From Pseudomonas izuensis (GTDB taxonomy: Bacteria; Pseudomonadota; Gammaproteobacteria; Pseudomonadales; Pseudomonadaceae): DNA of 64,000 nt. The stretch is taken from contig NZ_WTFT01000026.1 of assembly GCF_009861505.1 (NCBI RefSeq), forward strand, positions 1 to 64,000, given 5' to 3'. The translations under genes were made by a program, and so were the position numbers. The notes under the pieces are model-generated. The model was given only the letters and a program-made list of their open reading frames with translations, ran no database searches and was not told the origin of the DNA. Below, in pieces: positions 17,325-26,474 of this stretch; the first letter of the stretch is position 1, and each line of letters opens with the position of its first letter.

Positions 17325-18459
17325 TTTTGATCGCATGCTCTCCAGCGAGGATGTGATGCGGCGTCGCGCGACGCTGTTGCAGCGCCTGCACATCGACGGC
17401 CCGCTGCTGATCCTGCTGCTGACCCTCGCCGCCGGCAGCCTGTTCGTGCTCTATTCGGCCAGTGGCAAAAGCTGGGACCTGTTGGCCAAACAGGCCACTT
17501 CGTTCGGCATCGGCCTGGTGTCGATGATCGTCATCGCCCAGTTCGAACCGCGCTTCATGGCCCGCTGGGTGCCGGTCGGCTATGTGATCGGTGTGCTGTT
17601 GCTGGTGGTGGTGGACGTCATGGGCCACAACGCCATGGGCGCCACACGCTGGATCAACATTCCCGGGGTGATCCGCTTCCAGCCTTCGGAGTTCATGAAG
17701 ATCCTGATGCCGGCGACCATCGCCTGGTACCTGTCCAAGCGCACCTTGCCGCCGCAGCTCAAGCATGTCGGTGTCAGTCTGTTTCTGATTGGTTTGCCGT
17801 TCATTCTGATTGTGCGTCAGCCGGACCTTGGCACGTCGCTGCTGATCCTGGCCGGTGGTGCGTTCGTGCTGTTCATGGGTGGGTTGCGCTGGCGCTGGAT
17901 TCTCAGCGTGCTTGCCGCCGCTGTGCCCGTGGCAGTCGCCATGTGGTTCTTTATCATGCACGACTACCAGAAGCAGCGGATCCTGACGTTCCTCGACCCT
18001 GAAAGCGATCCGCTGGGCACCGGCTGGAACATCATTCAGTCCAAGGCCGCCATCGGTTCCGGTGGTGTGTTCGGCAAGGGCTGGTTGCTGGGTACCCAGT
18101 CGCACCTGGATTTCCTTCCGGAAAGCCATACCGACTTCATTATTGCGGTCATGGGTGAAGAGTTCGGCCTGGTGGGTATTTGCGCACTGTTGCTGATCTA
18201 CCTGTTGCTGATCGGTCGTGGGCTGGTGATTACCGCCCAGGCCCAAACCTTGTTCGGCAAGTTGCTCGCGGGCAGCCTGACCATGACGTTTTTTGTCTAT
18301 GTGTTCGTCAACATCGGTATGGTCAGTGGCCTGTTGCCGGTGGTGGGGGTGCCGTTGCCGTTCATTAGCTACGGAGGAACTTCGCTGGTGACGCTGCTGT
18401 CAGCGTTTGGGGTTTTGATGTCGATCCATACCCATCGCAAGTGGATCGCGCAGGTTTGA
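17314..18459 (+). CDS. rodA: Peptidoglycan glycosyltransferase RodA
   Basis: RodA is the SEDS-family glycan polymerase of the elongasome. The 381-residue multi-pass protein has INIPGVIRFQPSEFMKI near 115-131, RQPDLGTSLLILAGG near 168, ESHTDFIIAVMGEEFG near 270 and VPLPFISYGGTSLVTLL near 347, the last two being SEDS signatures. The start at 17314 is chosen for the GGAGG nine bases upstream; ATG 17317 is also possible. It follows mrdA in overlap. Confidence 0.96.
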   Translation: MMNNFDRMLSSEDVMRRRATLLQRLHIDGPLLILLLTLAAGSLFVLYSASGKSWDLLAKQATSFGIGLVSMIVIAQFEPRFMARWVPVGYVIGVLLLVVVDVMGHNAMGATRWINIPGVIRFQPSEFMKILMPATIAWYLSKRTLPPQLKHVGVSLFLIGLPFILIVRQPDLGTSLLILAGGAFVLFMGGLRWRWILSVLAAAVPVAVAMWFFIMHDYQKQRILTFLDPESDPLGTGWNIIQSKAAIGSGGVFGKGWLLGTQSHLDFLPESHTDFIIAVMGEEFGLVGICALLLIYLLLIGRGLVITAQAQTLFGKLLAGSLTMTFFVYVFVNIGMVSGLLPVVGVPLPFISYGGTSLVTLLSAFGVLMSIHTHRKWIAQV

Positions 18460-18476
18460 ATAAGGTGAAGAGTTCA

Positions 18477-19487
18477 ATGCAAGTAATGCGTGGCTGGGCG
18501 ACTCGACATGCGCCGTGGGTCGGCCTGGTAGGCATCATTGGCATCGCGCAGGAAGCGTTGGCCGGCGATTACGAAGGCTCACCCCAGGTGGCCGAGTTCG
18601 TCGGTGAAATGACCCGCGATTATGGTTTCGCCGGCGAACAGTTGATGGGCGTGTTCCGCGAAGCCGAGCGTAAACAGTCGATCCTGGATGCGATTTCGAA
18701 GCCCGCCGAGCGGGTCAAGCAGTGGAATGAATATCGCCCGATGTTCATCACCGATGCACGCATCGCCCGCGGCGTGGACTTCTGGCGACAGCATGAGGCC
18801 GTACTGGCTCGTGCCGAACAGGAATACGGCGTGCCGGCGCAGGTCATCGTCTCGATCATCGGCGTTGAGACCTTTTTCGGCCGCAACACCGGTAATTTCC
18901 GCGTAATTGATGCTTTGTCGACGCTGGGTTTCGACTATCCTCCCCGTGCCGAATTTTTCCGCAAGGAATTGCGAGAGTTCCTGCTGCTGGCCCGCGAAGA
19001 GCAGGTTGACCCGTTGACCCTCAAGGGTTCCTATGCCGGGGCGATGGGCTTGCCGCAGTTCATGCCCAGTAGCTTCCGTGCCTATGCAGTGGATTTCGAC
19101 GGGGATGGCCACATCAATATCTGGAACAACCCGGACGATGCCATCGGCAGCGTCGCCAGTTATTTCAAGCGTCATGGCTGGGTCGCCGGCGAGCCGGTGG
19201 TCAGCCGCGCCGATGTGCGCGGTGATCAGGTGGACGAAGGTTTGACCACCGGTATAGAGCCGGCTAAAACCGTTGGAGAGTTGCGGGCCCTGGGCTGGTC
19301 AAGTCATGATGCGCTGCGCGATGATATGCCGGTTACCGCTTTTCGCCTGGAAGGCGACAATGGCCCTGAATACTGGATGGGCCTGAGCAATTTTTACGCA
19401 ATCACGCGTTATAACCGCAGCGTGATGTACGCCATGGCCGTACATCAACTGTCTGAACAGCTGGTCCAAGCACGGGGCGTCAAGTAA
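18477..19487 (+). CDS. mltB: Lytic murein transglycosylase B (soluble, SltB1-like)
   Basis: This enzyme cuts the glycan strand of peptidoglycan, leaving 1,6-anhydro-MurNAc ends. It has a signal peptide ending around ALAG (residue 30) with no lipobox, so it is probably soluble in the periplasm. The catalytic glutamate is Glu131 in SIIGVETFFGRNTG. KGSYAGAMGLPQFMPSSF and DFDGDGHINIWNN (a calcium-binding-like loop) complete the MltB fold. The 336-residue length is normal. It overlaps rlpA by one base (TAATG). Confidence 0.94.
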   Translation: MQVMRGWATRHAPWVGLVGIIGIAQEALAGDYEGSPQVAEFVGEMTRDYGFAGEQLMGVFREAERKQSILDAISKPAERVKQWNEYRPMFITDARIARGVDFWRQHEAVLARAEQEYGVPAQVIVSIIGVETFFGRNTGNFRVIDALSTLGFDYPPRAEFFRKELREFLLLAREEQVDPLTLKGSYAGAMGLPQFMPSSFRAYAVDFDGDGHINIWNNPDDAIGSVASYFKRHGWVAGEPVVSRADVRGDQVDEGLTTGIEPAKTVGELRALGWSSHDALRDDMPVTAFRLEGDNGPEYWMGLSNFYAITRYNRSVMYAMAVHQLSEQLVQARGVK

Positions 19488-20497
19488 TGCGGGCATTGCC
19501 TATGAATAAACCCCTGAAGCTGATGGCATTTGCCGCGTTGGCAGTGCTGGTCGCCAGTTGTTCGACCAGTCGCTCGCCGACGCAGAAGTCTTCCACCGCC
19601 GTGCGCTCGGCGCCGGGGCTGGACATCAACCGCGCCCACAAAGATGGCGCACCCTGGTGGGACGTCGACGTTTCGCGCATCCCGGATGCCACGCCAACCT
19701 TGCACACCGGCCCGTACAAGGCCAACCCGTACACCGTGCTGGGCAAAACCTATTTCCCGTTGCAGGAATCCAAGACCTATGTGGCGTCGGGCACGGCGTC
19801 CTGGTACGGAACCAAGTTCCATGGCCAGAACACCGCCAACGGCGAAGTCTATGACTTGTATGGCATGAGTGCCGCACACAAGACCCTGCCGCTGCCGAGT
19901 TACGTCCGGGTGACCAACCTGGACAACAACAGGACCGTGATCCTGCGAGTCAACGACCGTGGACCGTTCTATTCGGACCGGATCATCGACCTGTCCTACG
20001 CGGCTGCCAAGAAACTCGGCTATGCCGAAACCGGCACCGCACGGGTCAAGGTCGAGGGTATCGATCCACAAGCGTATTGGGCGGCCAAGGGCCGTCCGGC
20101 GCCTTTAATGCTCAACGAGCCACAAGTCGCGCAGAATAGCGCCCCGGCGATGACGGCCTCGGCCGGTACCGTCGAGCAATGGACGCCACCGCCGCAGCAA
20201 CATGCCGCCGCCGTTGTCCCCGTACAAATTGCGGACGCAAAAAAAAACGCTTCTGCACCAGCCTCTGGCCAGTATCTGCAGGTGGGCGCGTTCGCCAACC
20301 CGGACGCTGCAGAACTCCTGAGGTCGAAGCTCAGCGGGATGGTGAGCGCTCCGGTGTTCATCAGTTCGATCGTGCGCAATCAACAAACGCTGCATCGGGT
20401 TCGCCTGGGACCGATCGGTTCGCCGGGTGAAATCCAGCAAGTGCAAAACAGTGTGCGCCTGGCCAACCTTGGTTCGCCGAGTGTTGTGACCGAGTAA
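19487..20497 (+). CDS. rlpA: RlpA-family septal-ring lytic transglycosylase (lipoprotein)
   Basis: RlpA cleaves peptide-free glycan at the division site and along the wall. The 336-residue precursor has a lipoprotein signal ending VLVASC (Cys25), a double-psi beta-barrel domain (about 100-190) with GTASWYGTKFHGQNTANGE and RVNDRGPFYSDRIIDLS, which carry the catalytic-type Glu, His and Asp, and a C-terminal SPOR domain (about 260-335) beginning YLQVGAFANP that binds denuded murein. An alternative start is the ATG at 19502. Confidence 0.94.
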   Translation: MRALPMNKPLKLMAFAALAVLVASCSTSRSPTQKSSTAVRSAPGLDINRAHKDGAPWWDVDVSRIPDATPTLHTGPYKANPYTVLGKTYFPLQESKTYVASGTASWYGTKFHGQNTANGEVYDLYGMSAAHKTLPLPSYVRVTNLDNNRTVILRVNDRGPFYSDRIIDLSYAAAKKLGYAETGTARVKVEGIDPQAYWAAKGRPAPLMLNEPQVAQNSAPAMTASAGTVEQWTPPPQQHAAAVVPVQIADAKKNASAPASGQYLQVGAFANPDAAELLRSKLSGMVSAPVFISSIVRNQQTLHRVRLGPIGSPGEIQQVQNSVRLANLGSPSVVTE

Positions 20498-20681
20498 TAC
20501 GTAGGACTTGATTGACGGTTCATCTGCGGTTTTGGGGGATGAACCAGGTTGTTGGCTCGTCGAAGAACAAAAACCCGGCAAGGGTTACAGAGTGAGCAAC
20601 TGAATACGCGATGGCCCGTTAGAAGGCCGTCTGAATAGTTTTGCCATCGGGCAAGTTTCCATTAGCGATTTCGAGAGACGG

Positions 20682-21839
20682 ATGAACATCACCACCTTTG
20701 CCAAACGCCTGTGCCTTTTAGTCCCGCTGCTGCTCTCACCTGCCGCGTTCGCGGTCGAGATGATGCCGTCGCCACCGCAATTGGCCGCCAAGGCCTACGT
20801 GCTCATGGACGCCAGCAGCGGCAACGTGCTGGTCGAAAACAATGGTGACCAGCGTCTGCCGCCAGCCAGCCTGACCAAGCTGATGACAGCGTACATCGCG
20901 ACCCTGGAAATCCGTCGCGGCCAGATCGGTGAAAACGATCCGGTGACCATCAGCGAAAACGCCTGGCGCACCGGCGGTTCGCGGATGTTCATCAAGGTCG
21001 GCTCGCAGGTGACCGTCAGCGACTTGCTGCACGGCATCATCATCCAGTCGGGCAACGACGCCAGTGTGGCAGTTGCCGAGCACATCGCCGGCAGCGAAGA
21101 CGCGTTCGCCGACCTGATGAACAAAACCGTTGCCGACCTGGGCATGACCAACACCCACTTCATGAACCCGACCGGTCTGCCGAACCCTGAGCACTACTCG
21201 TCGGCTCATGACATGGCCGTGCTGGCTCGCGCGATCATCCACGAAGATCCGGCTCACTACGCGATCTACTCGCAGAAAGAGTTCTTCTGGAACGGCATCA
21301 AGCAACCGAACCGCAACCTGCTGCTGTGGCGCGACAAGACGGTCGATGGCCTGAAAACCGGTCACACCGACGAAGCGGGCTACTGCATGGTGTCTTCGGC
21401 CGTACGTGATGGCATGCGCCTGATCGCGGTGGTGTTCGGCACCAACAGCGAAGTGGCTCGCGCCGCTGAAACCCAAAAGCTGCTGACTTATGGCTTCCGT
21501 TTCTTCGAAACCCAGACCTTCTATCAGAAAGGCACCGAGCTGGCTCAGGCACCTGTCTGGAAGGGCGCTACCAACCAGGTCAAGGCCGGTCTGGCTGAAG
21601 ACCTGACCATGACCCTGCCAAAAGGCCAGCTGAAAAAGCTCGCCGCGAGCATGACCATGAACCCGCAACTGGTTGCGCCAATCGCCAAGGGCGACGTGAT
21701 CGGTAAAGTCGAAGTCAAACTGGACGACAAGGTGGTGCACAGCGCTAACCTGATCGCTCTGGATGCCGTCGAAGAGGGTGGTATCTTCCGTCGCATGTGG
21801 GATAGCATCCGTCTATTCTTCTACGGCTTGTTCAACTGA
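20682..21839 (+). CDS. dacC: D-alanyl-D-alanine carboxypeptidase (PBP5/6)
   Basis: This periplasmic enzyme trims the terminal D-Ala from murein pentapeptides. After a signal peptide (cleaved around PAAFA-VE) the S11 motifs are intact: Ser63-Leu-Thr-Lys66, Ser123-Gly-Asn125 and Lys225-Thr-Gly. The C-terminal part contains the PBP5-type beta domain and ends in an amphipathic helix (WDSIRLFFYGLFN) that docks on the inner membrane. The 385-residue length fits PBP5. The 184-base space after rlpA suggests its own promoter is possible. Confidence 0.96.
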   Translation: MNITTFAKRLCLLVPLLLSPAAFAVEMMPSPPQLAAKAYVLMDASSGNVLVENNGDQRLPPASLTKLMTAYIATLEIRRGQIGENDPVTISENAWRTGGSRMFIKVGSQVTVSDLLHGIIIQSGNDASVAVAEHIAGSEDAFADLMNKTVADLGMTNTHFMNPTGLPNPEHYSSAHDMAVLARAIIHEDPAHYAIYSQKEFFWNGIKQPNRNLLLWRDKTVDGLKTGHTDEAGYCMVSSAVRDGMRLIAVVFGTNSEVARAAETQKLLTYGFRFFETQTFYQKGTELAQAPVWKGATNQVKAGLAEDLTMTLPKGQLKKLAASMTMNPQLVAPIAKGDVIGKVEVKLDDKVVHSANLIALDAVEEGGIFRRMWDSIRLFFYGLFN

Positions 21840-21924
21840 TAGTGTGCACCTGCATGGCCTCCGCGCTGATCCGGCTCGGGGCCATGCCCGTCGCCACGGC
21901 TTACGCTTACGAGGCCGTTACGCC

Positions 21925-22200
21925 ATGACCGATACCGAAGTAAAGGCGCCAAAGATCGAATTTCCCCAGACTGATTATCCGGTTAAGGTGATTTGCGATA
22001 CGGGCGCAGGCAACAAGGACAAGATCATCGAAATCGTCAAGAAGTACGCGACGATCAACGATACACGTGTCGATGAGCGTCAAAGCAGCAACGGCAAGTA
22101 CACCACCATTCAGTTGCACATCGTCGCGACCGACCAGGACCAGCTGTACAACATAAACAGCTTTCTGCGGGCTACCGGTTTCGTGCACATGGTGCTGTGA
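21925..22200 (+). CDS. DUF493 (YbeD-like) protein
   Basis: This 91-residue protein is the YbeD/DUF493 family, a ferredoxin-like fold of uncertain function, with FPQTDYPVKVICDTG near 13 and YTTIQLHIVATDQDQLYNI near 58. It occupies the usual place between dacC and lipB. Its stop codon overlaps the lipB start (TGATG), so the two are coupled. A regulatory role has been suggested for the family from its ACT-like fold, but that is inference. Confidence 0.92.
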   Translation: MTDTEVKAPKIEFPQTDYPVKVICDTGAGNKDKIIEIVKKYATINDTRVDERQSSNGKYTTIQLHIVATDQDQLYNINSFLRATGFVHMVL

Positions 22201-22847
22201 TGTCCGGCACGCTGGGCTTTCGCGAACTTGGCCAGATGGCTTACGAGCCGGTCTGGCATGCCATGCAGCGCTTCACCAACGAACGCGGCAGCGATGCCGC
22301 CGACGAGATCTGGCTGGTCGAGCACCCCCCGGTGTTTACCCAGGGCCAGGCGGGCAAGGCCGAGCATTTGCTGCTGCCGGGAGATATCCCGGTGGTGCAG
22401 GTCGATCGCGGTGGCCAAGTGACCTATCACGGTCCCGGGCAATTGGTGGCCTACCTGTTGCTGGACGTACGCAAGCTGGGTTTCGGCGTACGTGACCTGG
22501 TCACCCGCATGGAGTCGTGCCTGATCGAGCTGCTCGCCAGCTATGGCGTGACCGCCGCGGCCAAGCCGGATGCCCCGGGTGTCTACGTCAACGGCGCGAA
22601 AATCGCGTCTCTGGGTCTGCGGATCCGCCACGGTTGTTCCTTTCATGGCCTGGCCCTGAACGTGGACATGAACCTGGAACCGTTTCGACGGATTAATCCC
22701 TGCGGCTACGCCGGGCTGGCGATGACCCAGCTGAGCGATCACGCAGGATCGATTGAATTTGCCGAGGTTAGTGCCCGGCTGCGTGCGCAGCTCGTCAAAC
22801 ACCTCGACTATGCTGAGCAGACGACCCTCACGGGCGGAATCGACTGA
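22200..22847 (+). CDS. lipB: Lipoyl(octanoyl) transferase
   Basis: LipB moves octanoate from acyl carrier protein to the lipoyl domains of 2-oxoacid dehydrogenases and GcvH. The 215-residue protein has VDRGGQVTYHGPGQLVAYLL near 64-83, KIASLGLRIRHGCSFHGLALN near 136, and the catalytic-type cysteine in RINPCGYAG near 167. The ATG at 22200 is preferred to the GTG at 22197. LipA follows one base later. Confidence 0.96.
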   Translation: MSGTLGFRELGQMAYEPVWHAMQRFTNERGSDAADEIWLVEHPPVFTQGQAGKAEHLLLPGDIPVVQVDRGGQVTYHGPGQLVAYLLLDVRKLGFGVRDLVTRMESCLIELLASYGVTAAAKPDAPGVYVNGAKIASLGLRIRHGCSFHGLALNVDMNLEPFRRINPCGYAGLAMTQLSDHAGSIEFAEVSARLRAQLVKHLDYAEQTTLTGGID

Positions 22848-22848
22848 T

Positions 22849-23871
22849 ATGACTACTGATGCAGTGCAAACCGTAATCCCGACGCTCGATGTGTCCGAGC
22901 GCCCGGCCCCGCGTCCCAAGGTTGAAGCCGGCGTAAAGCTGCGCGGCGCCGAGAAGGTTGCACGCATCCCGGTAAAGATCATTCCGACCACTGAGCTGCC
23001 GAAAAAGCCTGACTGGATTCGAGTGCGCATTCCGGTCTCTCCGGAAGTCGACCGCATCAAGGCGCTGTTGCGCAAACACAAGCTGCACAGCGTGTGCGAA
23101 GAGGCCTCCTGCCCGAACCTGGGCGAGTGCTTCTCCGGCGGCACCGCGACCTTCATGATCATGGGCGACATCTGCACCCGTCGCTGCCCGTTCTGCGACG
23201 TCGGCCACGGCCGTCCGAAGCCACTGGACGTCAACGAGCCGGAGAGCCTGGCCATCGCCATCGCCGACCTGCGCCTGAAGTACGTGGTCATCACCTCGGT
23301 GGACCGCGACGACCTGCGCGACGGCGGTGCCCAGCATTTCGCCGACTGCATCCGTGAAATCCGCAAACTGTCGCCGAACGTGCAGCTCGAAACCCTGGTT
23401 CCGGACTACCGTGGCCGCATGGACATCGCCCTGGAAATCACCGCCGCCGAGCCGCCGGATGTGTTCAACCACAACCTGGAAACCGTGCCACGCCTGTACA
23501 AGGCTGCGCGTCCGGGTTCGGACTACCAGTGGTCGCTGACCCTGCTGCAACGCTTCAAGCAGATGATGCCGCACATTCCAACCAAGTCCGGCCTGATGCT
23601 GGGTCTGGGCGAGACCGACGACGAAGTCATCGAAGTCATGAAGCGTATGCGCGAGCACGACATCGACATGCTGACCCTGGGCCAGTACTTGCAGCCATCC
23701 CGCAGCCACTTGCCGGTGCAACGCTTCGTGCACCCGGACACCTTCGCCTGGTTCGCCGAGGAAGGTTACAAGATGGGCTTCAAGAACGTCGCTTCCGGTC
23801 CGCTGGTGCGTTCCTCGTACCATGCTGATGAGCAGGCAAAACTGGTCAAGGCCGAGCTGATGTCGTCCTGA
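22849..23871 (+). CDS. lipA: Lipoyl synthase (radical SAM)
   Basis: LipA inserts two sulphur atoms into protein-bound octanoyl groups. The 340-residue enzyme has both [4Fe-4S] sets: the auxiliary CEEASCPNLGEC cluster motif near 80-91 and the radical-SAM CTRRCPFC motif near 107-114. The C-terminal SGPLVRSSYHADEQ supplies the RSSY cluster-ligand serine. The start at 22849 directly follows lipB. A strong intrinsic terminator follows, ending this long gene run. Confidence 0.97.
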   Translation: MTTDAVQTVIPTLDVSERPAPRPKVEAGVKLRGAEKVARIPVKIIPTTELPKKPDWIRVRIPVSPEVDRIKALLRKHKLHSVCEEASCPNLGECFSGGTATFMIMGDICTRRCPFCDVGHGRPKPLDVNEPESLAIAIADLRLKYVVITSVDRDDLRDGGAQHFADCIREIRKLSPNVQLETLVPDYRGRMDIALEITAAEPPDVFNHNLETVPRLYKAARPGSDYQWSLTLLQRFKQMMPHIPTKSGLMLGLGETDDEVIEVMKRMREHDIDMLTLGQYLQPSRSHLPVQRFVHPDTFAWFAEEGYKMGFKNVASGPLVRSSYHADEQAKLVKAELMSS

Positions 23872-23893
23872 TCGATTGCCAGTCATGAAAAAC

Positions 23894-23928
23894 GCCCGCA
23901 AGGCTTTCAGTCTTGCGGGCATTTTTTT
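23894..23928 (+). terminator. Rho-independent terminator after lipA
   Basis: A perfect 9-base stem, GCCCGCAAG (23894-23902) with CTTGCGGGC (23912-23920), is followed by A and seven T residues. It lies about 20 bases past the lipA stop codon. Confidence 0.93.
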
Positions 23929-24045
23929 GCATTGCCTACGGCAATGACCGCCGTTTCCTGCAACCATCAGGGCGACAAACCCTCTTCTGTTTGTCCCCGT
24001 TCCTGACTACTGTGTGTTGAAGTATTCAACCAGGGAGATTCATGG

Positions 24046-24996
24046 ATGACCGTTCGACCGTCCCACACCCTTTGTCCTCACACTCCGGTTCCGGCCTTGC
24101 CGTCGCAGGGGCTGATCGGTGTCATCGCGCCGGCCGGTCCCGCGCCGCTGGACACCGATAAAGCGGTGCAATGGATGCGCGCGCGGGGTTATTCACTGAA
24201 GATTTTTCCTGGCGTCTACGAGAAGAATGGCTACCTGGCTGGCAGTGACGAGGTGCGGCTCAATGATCTGCATGCCGCGTTCGCCGACTGCGAGGTCGAT
24301 GCCATCATTTGCCTGCGAGGTGGTTACGGCACTCCGAGGTTACTCGATCGCATTGATTTCGAACTGCTGCGCAACAACGCCAAGCCGTTCATTGGCTACA
24401 GCGACATCACTGCGCTGCATCTGGCGATCAGTCGTTATGCAGGCTTCGTGACTTTCCATGGTCCACTACTCAATGCGGACCTGCTGGGGGACAAGCAAAA
24501 ACCCACCGAATCTTCGTTTTTCAACATGCTGCGCGGGCAGTTGAAGGCGGGCAGTGTGTTGGCACACCCCATGGCCTATCCACTGACGACGATCGAACCA
24601 GGCATCGCCCACGGGCGCTTGCTGGGCGGTAATCTGTCGATAATCGCCGCGACCATGGGCACGCCTTACGAACTCGATGCCGAGGGTGTCATCCTGTTTA
24701 TCGAGGACATCAATGAGCCGCTGTATCGAATCGATCGATTGCTGACTCACCTGCGGCTGGCCGGCACGCTGGGCAAGTTGCGTGGTGTGCTGGTGGGGGA
24801 CATGGCCGGGGTTGAGGTGCCTGCGCTTGAACGATTGCTCAAAGAGACATTCGAGCCGTTGCGGATTCCGGTGTTGTCCGGGTGGCGCAGCGGGCATTGT
24901 GACCCGAACCTGACATTGCCTATGGGGGCGCTGGTCAGGCTGGATGCGGGGAGCAAGGAGTTGGTGTTGGAGCAGGATGTGGTGATCAAGTCTTAA
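24046..24996 (+). CDS. ldcA: Murein tetrapeptide LD-carboxypeptidase (S66 family)
   Basis: LD-carboxypeptidase removes the terminal D-Ala from murein tetrapeptides during recycling, feeding the tripeptide to Mpl. The 316-residue cytoplasmic-type protein has the S66 catalytic residues Ser119 (IGYSDITALH), Glu220 (LFIEDINEPLYR) and His284 (SGHCDPNLTLP), close to the positions known for the P. aeruginosa enzyme. CLRGGYGTPRLLDRID near 93 is also typical. GGGAG lies ahead of the start. It follows the lipA terminator, so it has its own promoter. Confidence 0.92.
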   Translation: MTVRPSHTLCPHTPVPALPSQGLIGVIAPAGPAPLDTDKAVQWMRARGYSLKIFPGVYEKNGYLAGSDEVRLNDLHAAFADCEVDAIICLRGGYGTPRLLDRIDFELLRNNAKPFIGYSDITALHLAISRYAGFVTFHGPLLNADLLGDKQKPTESSFFNMLRGQLKAGSVLAHPMAYPLTTIEPGIAHGRLLGGNLSIIAATMGTPYELDAEGVILFIEDINEPLYRIDRLLTHLRLAGTLGKLRGVLVGDMAGVEVPALERLLKETFEPLRIPVLSGWRSGHCDPNLTLPMGALVRLDAGSKELVLEQDVVIKS

Positions 24997-25020
24997 CGCT
25001 TGGTTGTCTGACAGTCAGCC

Positions 25021-25084
25021 TTCGCTGGCAAGCCAGCTCCTACAGGGGGCGCGCATTCCTGTAGGAGCTGGCTTGCCAGCGAAG
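25021..25084. repeat. REP pair, GCTGGCTTGCCAGC class
   Basis: TTCGCTGGCAAGCCAGCTCC and its inverse GGAGCTGGCTTGCCAGCGAA face each other between the convergent ldcA and lytic transglycosylase genes. Confidence 0.9.
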
Positions 25085-25088
25085 CTTC

Positions 25089-26411
25089 TTAACGGTTACG
25101 CAGGCCTTCGAGCAACTTGTGCGTCGGATAACCGTCCGCCGGCCAGCCAAACGACTGTTGTGCGCTGCGGATCGCTTTGCGTGTATTGGCGCCGATAATG
25201 CCGTCCGCGGTGCCCGCATCGTAGTTCTGCGCACTCAACAGGTTTTGCAGTTCGATACGTTCGGTGCGGCTCAACGGCAAATCATCTTTGGGCCACGTCC
25301 CGCTAATCAAGCCCGCACCATGGAAGCGCTCGGACAACAAGCCGACCGCCAATGCGTAGGACGACGAGTTGTTGTACTTGAGGATCGCACGGAAGTTATC
25401 GAGTACCAGGAACGCCGGACCGCGATAACCGGCCGGCAGCAGCAACGCCGCAGACAATTGCTCGGAGCCCGCCGGAACCTGGCTGCCGTTGGGCAGCATG
25501 ACACCGATTTGCCGCCATTCGGCGACGCTCTTGCGAATAGTACCGTCGGCCAACATATAGTTGAAATTGCCCGGCAGCTGAACTTCGAAACCCCACGGCT
25601 GGCCCTTCTGCCAGCCAGAGCTTTGCAGGTAGTGCGCAGTCGAGGCCAGGGCGTCGGTTGAGCTGCCCCAGATGTCGCGACGACCATCGCCATCGAAGTC
25701 CACGGCGTGGGTGTTGTAGGTGGTCGGGATGAATTGGGTCTGGCCCATGGCGCCGGCCCAGGAGCCGAGCATTTTCTCGGGTTCGATATCACCCTGTTGC
25801 AGAATCTGCAGCGCGGCGATCAATTGCGCATGGGCGAAAGCCGGGCGCCGGCCTTCGTAGGCCAGGGTGGCCAGCGAGTTGATCACTGACTTGTTGCCCT
25901 GGAACTGGCCGAAATTACTTTCCATGCCCCACACCGCGACCAATGCCTCGCGGTCGACGCCGTAGCGTTGCTCGATGCTTTGCAGGATGGCGGCGTTCTC
26001 GCTGACCAACGACTGACCTTTGCGTACCCGCAGCGGCGACAGGGCACCGTCGAGGTATTCCCACACCGGCCGGGCGAATTCCGGCTGGCTGCGATCGGCA
26101 CGAATCACGCTGGGGTCGAAGCTGACATTGGCGAAGGCCCGATCAAACAAATCGGCACGAATACCGGCGGCCAGGGCATCCTTTCGAAAGCCCGCCTGCC
26201 ATTCGGCAAAGGTCTGGGTCGGCTGGATATCGAGGTTTTCGTCGCTCGGCACCACGGGCGCAACGACGGCAGGGGCGGTGGCGACAGGGGGTGTCTGAAG
26301 CGGCTGTGCGTCGGCGGCGGTGGGCTTTTCCGCGCAGGCGACTAGCAAAATGAGGCTGGAGGCAGCGATCAATTGGCGCAGGGGCCAACGACGGGAAAGA
26401 CTAAGGGGCAT
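25089..26411 (-). CDS. Lytic murein transglycosylase, MltB type with peptidoglycan-binding domain (SltB3-like lipoprotein)
   Basis: This 440-residue precursor has a lipoprotein-like signal (LILLVACAEK), an MltB-type catalytic domain with Glu164 in AVWGMESNFGQFQGN, SWAGAMGQTQFIPTTYN and DFDGDGRRDIWGS, and a C-terminal PG_binding_1 domain (about 378-438, LQNLLSAQNYDAGTADGIIG). The extra binding domain separates it from the mltB at 18477. The start at 26411 puts the signal at the N-terminus; the longer reading from 26453 adds 14 non-signal residues. Confidence 0.9.
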   Translation of the reverse strand: MPLSLSRRWPLRQLIAASSLILLVACAEKPTAADAQPLQTPPVATAPAVVAPVVPSDENLDIQPTQTFAEWQAGFRKDALAAGIRADLFDRAFANVSFDPSVIRADRSQPEFARPVWEYLDGALSPLRVRKGQSLVSENAAILQSIEQRYGVDREALVAVWGMESNFGQFQGNKSVINSLATLAYEGRRPAFAHAQLIAALQILQQGDIEPEKMLGSWAGAMGQTQFIPTTYNTHAVDFDGDGRRDIWGSSTDALASTAHYLQSSGWQKGQPWGFEVQLPGNFNYMLADGTIRKSVAEWRQIGVMLPNGSQVPAGSEQLSAALLLPAGYRGPAFLVLDNFRAILKYNNSSSYALAVGLLSERFHGAGLISGTWPKDDLPLSRTERIELQNLLSAQNYDAGTADGIIGANTRKAIRSAQQSFGWPADGYPTHKLLEGLRNR

Positions 26412-26474
26412 GCACGGGTCCAGGGAAAACGAATCAGGTACAGACCTTAACATGTTGAGCGGATGCTTGCCTTT

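Noticed and set aside
14976..17393. Minus-strand open frame of 805 codons across rlmH and mrdA
   Set aside because: Runs opposite to clearly recognised genes and has no family-like motifs.
20517..20545. Terminator after rlpA
   Set aside because: GGTTCATC and GATGAACC can pair, but no T run follows and the loop is long; too weak to list.
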